Position numbers and translations under genes: made by a program. Shown here in pieces: positions 59,955-64,000 of a DNA stretch of 64,000 bases; the first letter of the stretch is position 1; each line of letters begins with the position of its first letter. Where the stretch lies: positions 423,936 through 487,935 of the forward strand of contig NC_090150.1 of assembly GCF_017916325.1 (NCBI RefSeq), given 5' to 3'. The notes under the pieces were generated by a model. The model was given only the letters and a program-made list of their open reading frames with translations, had not been told where the DNA came from and ran no database searches. Origin of the DNA: Leishmania martiniquensis. Its lineage: Eukaryota > Euglenozoa > Kinetoplastea > Trypanosomatida > Trypanosomatidae.

Positions 59955-60650
59955 TCACCAAAGCTGAGGCCCACTTACACACACACGCACAGAAACGAAG
60001 CGGACTCCGAGACGATTAAGAGCGGTTTCGTAGCGCCACCTTCGTCTTGGAGTGCACTGCCTGAAGTAGCCCTCGATGGCTGCCTTCGGCTCCGGCTTCA
60101 TGGTCGCGTCGCCCTTCTTCCAGTTCGCGGGGCACACCTCGCCGTGCTTCTCCACGAACTGCAGGGCCTCCAGCAGGCGCACCACCTCCTCCACGTTGCG
60201 GCCCACCGGCATGTCGTTGATGGTGATCTGGCGCAGCATGCCCTTCGTGTCAATGATGAAGACACCGCGGTAGGCTACGCCCTTCGATTCATCCAGCACG
60301 CCGTAGGCGCGCGAGATGCACTTGGTCTTGTCGGCCAGCATCGGGATCTCCATCGGGCCCAGCCCGCCCTTCTTGCGATCCTGCGACGTCCACTGCAGGT
60401 GCGCGTACTCGCTGTCCATGGAGCACGCGATGACCTCGCAGTTCAGCTCCTTGAAGCGACTCGCGCTGTCCGAGAACTGAATAATCTCTGTCGGGCACAC
60501 GAAGGTGAAGTCGAGGGGGTAGAAGAAGAGCACGACCCACTTGCCCTTGTAGGAGGAGAGGCTGATTTTCTTGAAGGTGCCGTTGGACATGAGCGCCACC
60601 TCGTCGAACTCCGGCGCGGGGTGGTTCATCTTGGCGTTACCGCAGGACAT
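59955..60650 (-). CDS. TXNPx: cytosolic tryparedoxin peroxidase, copy A with extended C-terminus
   Basis: 231 residues, a typical 2-Cys peroxiredoxin. Peroxidatic Cys52 lies in DFTFVCPTE and resolving Cys173 in GEVCPAN. GGLG is at 95-98 and YF at 195-196, the pair linked to sensitivity to over-oxidation. The usual protein stops a few residues after the YF motif (about 199 residues). Here the frame reads on for another 35 residues (QCTPRRRWRYETALNRLGVR and beyond) because no stop codon is present at the expected place. It reduces peroxides with electrons from trypanothione via tryparedoxin. The start at 60650 ([15 protein letters not shown]) is the family start. The coding region is nearly identical to copy B up to residue 181, then diverges. 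A lost stop in a real allele or an assembly error are both possible. Confidence 0.93.
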   Translation of the reverse strand: MSCGNAKMNHPAPEFDEVALMSNGTFKKISLSSYKGKWVVLFFYPLDFTFVCPTEIIQFSDSASRFKELNCEVIACSMDSEYAHLQWTSQDRKKGGLGPMEIPMLADKTKCISRAYGVLDESKGVAYRGVFIIDTKGMLRQITINDMPVGRNVEEVVRLLEALQFVEKHGEVCPANWKKGDATMKPEPKAAIEGYFRQCTPRRRWRYETALNRLGVRFVSVRVCVSGPQLW

Positions 60651-60674
60651 GATGGGCTGCCGTGTGTGTGTGTG
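60109..60674 (-). repeat. near-identical duplicated block, peroxidase copy A
   Basis: Matches 62106-62671 with two differences that I can see (Ser22/Pro22 and Thr49/Ser49 codons). It spans the 5' leader repeat start to the codon for Asp181, after which the 3' ends are unrelated. Confidence 0.9.
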
Positions 60675-62077
60675 CGTGTAGATGTTCATGGCACCTGTGT
60701 GCACACGGTGAACACCGCTAGGCAACCGCTGTCACTCGCTCAGAGGCGGAAGAAGACGGAGTGCGCGAAAGGAGGACCGTAGAGGGAGGCCATGGTGAGC
60801 CTGCGAGTGCATAGAGGAGTGTGCAAGAGAAAAGGTGCAGTGCGACGTTCAAAGAGGAGCCCATGACGTGCAGAGAGAATGGAGGGGTCGGAGGCATTTG
60901 GCCGGTGCGCAAGCGGGCGGCGGTAGAAGAGGAGGGGGATGGGTGTGCCGAGGGTTGAGAAGGCGATGGTGGTGCGTTTCGCTGGCCGGGGGACGGGGAG
61001 GTGGTGTGCGTGTGTGGCGATGCCCACGTACGCACACGCGCTCGGAGAGGTGATCGCTGCCATCCACGCCGCATCGCACCACACCCCCGAGACGGTTTGC
61101 GGTGTGGAAGTCATCGTTTCATATGTGTGCACCCCAACTGGGAGACAGGGTGGCCGACGGCGGGGGGGTGAGTTTGGGTGAAGAGGCGATCACCGCGCTC
61201 CTGCTTACCCTAACGCACATCCGGTAACGACCATGAAGAGAGGAAAAAGGGAGAAGCGATAAAGGAAAGAGGTAACGCGGGAAGCCGCTTCACTGTGTCA
61301 AATAGATGTGGGTATAACGAATGAGGCAGAGGTTGAGTCTGCTTGCTTGCGCTTGTGCGGCTACTGGTGTGCAGTTGGGGTGGGCCCGTGCATGTATGGG
61401 CACATCATATATGTGATCATGCACACACACACACACACGTTGGCACCAACACCTGTTCACACGCTTCGCTGCAGACAAATACCCGAAACGCGCACGATGA
61501 GGGGAAGTTGTTGTGTGTGTGTGTGGGAAGGGGGAAGAGGGGTGGGAGGTGGACGTGCTGCATACAGCTTACAAGGGCCCAGAGGAGAAGACGAGCAACA
61601 AAAAACGGAGGGGAAAGCAAATATGAATGCGTGCCATACAGTGCCCATGAGAGGGGGATGGAGGGAGGGGTTGCTGTGGAAGGTGGTGGTGATGGCGAGG
61701 GCCGTCCGCGCGTCGGCCGAAGCCCCTTCCACACGCCCATCTTCCTTCCCCCCCCCATTCCGACTTCACTGCAATGGGAGGGGTGGGGGTAGGGCGACAG
61801 GCGGCGTTCGCGAGGAGAAAAGCAATGAATCGAAGAAGAGCCGGCGCAAAAAAAGCTTTGAAATAGGGGGAGCGAGGGTGAGTCGGCGATTCTTTGTTGT
61901 TGTTGTCGGTCATCTTCCGTGCACCGATTGTTGTTGGGCTTAGGAGACAAGGACAGCGGCGGCAGTGGCGGAAACGGAAGGCCACGGCAGCATCTCTCTG
62001 CCAACGGAGCTTGCCTGCGCGGGCCCCCTACCCCGCCACCGCCGCCGCACCCTCCAGCGCGCACCGGCCCCCGCTCT
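60651..62077. other. intergenic region between the peroxidase copies, 1.4 kb
   Basis: Serves as 5' flank of copy A and 3' flank of copy B. Contains CA/GT runs (61423-61438, 61512-61523), C8 at 61749-61756 and purine tracts. No gene seen. Confidence 0.6.
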
Positions 62078-62647
62078 TTACTTGGAGTTGGCCTTCAAGC
62101 CGGGATCGCCCTTCTTCCAGTTCGCGGGGCACACCTCGCCGTGCTTCTCCACGAACTGCAGGGCCTCCAGCAGGCGCACCACCTCCTCCACGTTGCGGCC
62201 CACCGGCATGTCGTTGATGGTGATCTGGCGCAGCATGCCCTTCGTGTCAATGATGAAGACACCGCGGTAGGCTACGCCCTTCGATTCATCCAGCACGCCG
62301 TAGGCGCGCGAGATGCACTTGGTCTTGTCGGCCAGCATCGGGATCTCCATCGGGCCCAGCCCGCCCTTCTTGCGATCCTGCGACGTCCACTGCAGGTGCG
62401 CGTACTCGCTGTCCATGGAGCACGCGATGACCTCGCAGTTCAGCTCCTTGAAGCGACTCGCGCTGTCCGAGAACTGAATAATCTCTGTCGGGCACACGAA
62501 GCTGAAGTCGAGGGGGTAGAAGAAGAGCACGACCCACTTGCCCTTGTAGGAGGAGAGGCTGATTTTCTTGAAGGTGCCGTTGGGCATGAGCGCCACCTCG
62601 TCGAACTCCGGCGCGGGGTGGTTCATCTTGGCGTTACCGCAGGACAT
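62078..62647 (-). CDS. TXNPx: cytosolic tryparedoxin peroxidase, copy B lacking the YF tail
   Basis: 189 residues, same 2-Cys peroxiredoxin core as copy A: Cys52 in DFSFVCPTE, Cys173 in GEVCPAN, GGLG at 95-98. After Asp181 it ends PGLKANSK, so the C-terminal helix with the YF motif is absent. In this family loss of YF is associated with resistance to over-oxidation and altered oligomer behaviour; that property is inferred here. The 3' flank is unrelated to that of copy A, so the two mRNAs would carry different 3' UTRs, the usual basis of stage-specific expression in Leishmania. Peroxidoxin genes of other Leishmania species also vary at the C-terminus. The open frame upstream of 62647 is flank. 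Confidence 0.95.
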   Translation of the reverse strand: MSCGNAKMNHPAPEFDEVALMPNGTFKKISLSSYKGKWVVLFFYPLDFSFVCPTEIIQFSDSASRFKELNCEVIACSMDSEYAHLQWTSQDRKKGGLGPMEIPMLADKTKCISRAYGVLDESKGVAYRGVFIIDTKGMLRQITINDMPVGRNVEEVVRLLEALQFVEKHGEVCPANWKKGDPGLKANSK

Positions 62648-62671
62648 GATGGGCTGCCGTGTGTGTGTGTG
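62106..62671 (-). repeat. near-identical duplicated block, peroxidase copy B
   Basis: Partner of 60109-60674. The very high identity against divergent flanks suggests recent duplication or gene conversion. Confidence 0.9.
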
Positions 62672-63196
62672 TGTGTGTGGTGTCGTCCGGGAGGCGAGGG
62701 GGAGTGAGGAATGCGTGCGAAGAGGAATGGGAGTGGTGGTCCTGCGACGTGTCGGCGTGTGCACAGGCAGCAATGCGTGTGTTGTGTGTGCGTATGTGGC
62801 GAGGCCGTGAGAGCGCTGGGCAGGAGCGTGGACGGGGGAGGGCGAAGAGAGCGTGCGAGAGGGGGGTGGGTGCAGTGGGCACTGGAGAGAGCTGGACATG
62901 GAAAGTGGAAGTTCACACGAGTTGGGGCAGCTCAGAAAGGCGCTGTTGTGCACTCCAGTGGAAGGCGCGGCTCGTGGCGAAGCAGAATGTGCATCTGCTA
63001 TGTGGCTCGGCGAGAGAGGAGGGTCGGCCACCGCGGTGTCTGCGCCGACTCAGTGGCGCGTCAGCCCACAGCAAGCGGGTGGCGTGGAGGCCCTTAGCGG
63101 GCATGGTGCTCTTGACGCTGAGCTTCCGAGCAGGACGGTGCGCGCTCCGTAGGAACGGCGCCAACGGTGTCGGGCAAGGCGCGAGGGATCCCCAAA
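62648..63196. other. 5' flank of peroxidase copy B and decayed DNA
   Basis: GT run at 62660-62679 next to the start codon. 62729-62781 is one copy of a direct repeat found again at 63564-63617. From about 62950 the minus strand reads as broken protein-like pieces. Confidence 0.5.
62729..62781. repeat. direct repeat in peroxidase 5' flank, copy 1
   Basis: Its right part (62759-62781) matches 63595-63617 in 22 of 23 bases, and GGGAGTGGT occurs about 30 bases to the left in both copies. Confidence 0.6.
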
Positions 63197-63547
63197 TCAT
63201 CGAGGTGAGCGGCGGTCTCCGCGGAGGCCCTGAAGGTCGAGGGAGCCGCTCCGCGGTAGGTGCGCCGGTGCCTCACGCTCCAGCTCAAGCGCCTTCAAGT
63301 GCGGCATCTCGCATGTCACCGAGTACCCGAGTGACGAGGGCAGGGGCGGCGGCGCCAGCACGGGAGGGTCCGCCGCGCGCCGCGCCGTAAAGTCGTCCGT
63401 CGACCGGAACACGTATTCGACCAGCGCAACGACGCCGAGGATGAAGGTGCCGTGAAAGCGCAGCGAGGCAAAGCGTGCGCCACGTGCGCCTCGAATCTTG
63501 CGGTGGCCCTTGCGCTTCCACCATGGCTCCGGCCAAAACACAGTCAT
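63060..63547 (-). pseudogene. possible decayed coding sequence of unknown origin
   Basis: A frame from the Met at 63547 (MTVFWPEPWWKRKGHRKIRG) contains a possible membrane helix (FHGTFILGVVALVEYVF) and balanced composition up to about 63290 (PHLKALELEREAP). Protein-like reading then moves to another frame (ETAAHLDDLGIPRALPDTVG). This is the look of a frameshifted remnant. It sits just downstream of a duplicated piece of peroxidase 5' flank. It may be a retroelement remnant or a short real gene of 116 codons ending at 63197; I cannot decide. Confidence 0.3.
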
Positions 63548-63563
63548 GCCCCGATGCGGCGCG

Positions 63564-63617
63564 GGGAGTGGTTGGGGCGGCGGAGGAAGAACGTGTGTAC
63601 AGGCAGCAATGCGTGTG
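63564..63617. repeat. direct repeat in peroxidase-like 5' flank, copy 2
   Basis: Partner of 62729-62781. Lies immediately upstream of the 63547 Met, where the first copy lies upstream of the peroxidase start. Confidence 0.6.
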
Positions 63618-64000
63618 CGTGTGTGCCTGTGGGTGGGGCGCCTGTGTGAATAGGGCGAACGCCGCCAGTCCACCACCTGCACGCGTTCCAAGACGTAATA
63701 GGCGGGTGTGTGGCGTTGGCTACAAAGGTGGTGCAGACCTTGAAGAGAGGGGGCAAAGGGGTCGAAGCAAGACGGATGCAGGGGGGACATTCATGCGTAG
63801 GCATCCGCAACATACATGGAATGTGCTTCCGCACCACTGCCGCCGGTGTGCGGCAGATGCACAGCGCCGTTTCCGACCCTCTTCCGCTGGAAAGCCGCCT
63901 CCCCATCTCAACGGTAGACGAGCCCCACGCTGCGGTGGCGCGCCCCGGAGAGGAGACGGGAGGGGTTGACGCGGGGAGGGCGGAGGAGAAGGAGTGCGAG
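63618..64000. other. right-end flank, 383 bp
   Basis: GC-rich sequence without a convincing reading frame; it may belong to the 5' flank or to a partial repeat cut by the window edge. Confidence 0.45.

Noticed and set aside
59676..60782. 368-codon plus-strand frame over peroxidase copy A, repeated over copy B
   Set aside because: The shared part is simply the antisense of the peroxidase gene, duplicated with it.
1..64000. CRISPR arrays, bacterial operons, tRNA or rRNA genes
   Set aside because: Repeats are simple dinucleotide or tetranucleotide runs or dispersed copies, no spacer-repeat pattern occurs, and no cloverleaf with conserved A/B boxes was seen by eye.

Overview
The window looks like a piece of a Leishmania-type trypanosomatid nuclear chromosome. 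The DNA is GC-rich. All 21 confident protein genes lie on the minus strand without visible introns. They are separated by roughly 0.5-2.6 kb of low-complexity intergenic DNA full of (CA)n/(GT)n runs and purine tracts, which are pyrimidine tracts on the coding strand. This is the layout of one polycistronic unit processed by spliced-leader trans-splicing and polyadenylation. From memory, the gene order (ABCG transporter, RPS3, Erv, UBA5, Rad9, SDH2C, RPL6, NAD-GDH, polyprenyl diphosphate synthase, tryparedoxin peroxidase array) matches Leishmania chromosome 15. A DIRS/TATE-like RNase H fragment near 58.4-59.2 kb points to the Viannia subgenus or a near relative, because TATE elements are known there and not in L. 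major. The species call is inference.

From low to high coordinate, which is downstream to upstream in transcription: 0-9.4 kb holds a mitochondrial-type unknown protein, a small acidic unknown, an MFS transporter and an inositol-monophosphatase-like protein with degraded metal ligands. 12-17 kb holds an ABCG half-transporter and an unknown protein. 17-29 kb holds a 2467-residue NHL-propeller protein and a PP2A-A/PPP4R1-like HEAT protein. 31-36 kb holds a calmodulin-like protein and a long protein that I read as a divergent MAP65/PRC1/Ase1 microtubule bundler. 37-47 kb holds RPS3, the Erv sulfhydryl oxidase, UBA5, Rad9, the C-terminal half of the split SDH iron-sulfur subunit, and RPL6. 48-57 kb holds mitochondrial NAD-glutamate dehydrogenase, a polyprenyl (solanesyl-type) diphosphate synthase and an SNW/SKIP splicing factor. 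57-64 kb is the only clearly accessory region: a retroelement fragment between degenerate inverted repeats, two nearly identical tryparedoxin peroxidase genes with different 3' ends, and a decayed coding stretch behind a duplicated peroxidase 5' flank.

The genes do not form a functional operon, as is normal for kinetoplastids. Shared themes are mitochondrial metabolism (GDH, SDH2C, prenyl chain for ubiquinone, Erv import), translation (RPS3, RPL6), genome and mRNA maintenance (Rad9, SNW) and peroxide defence (TXNPx). I found no CRISPR array, tRNA or rRNA gene. No wholly new system is evident. The most noteworthy items are the divergent peroxidase C-termini, the inverted-repeat-flanked retroelement remnant, the possible pseudo-IMPase and the cryptic MAP65 homologue.
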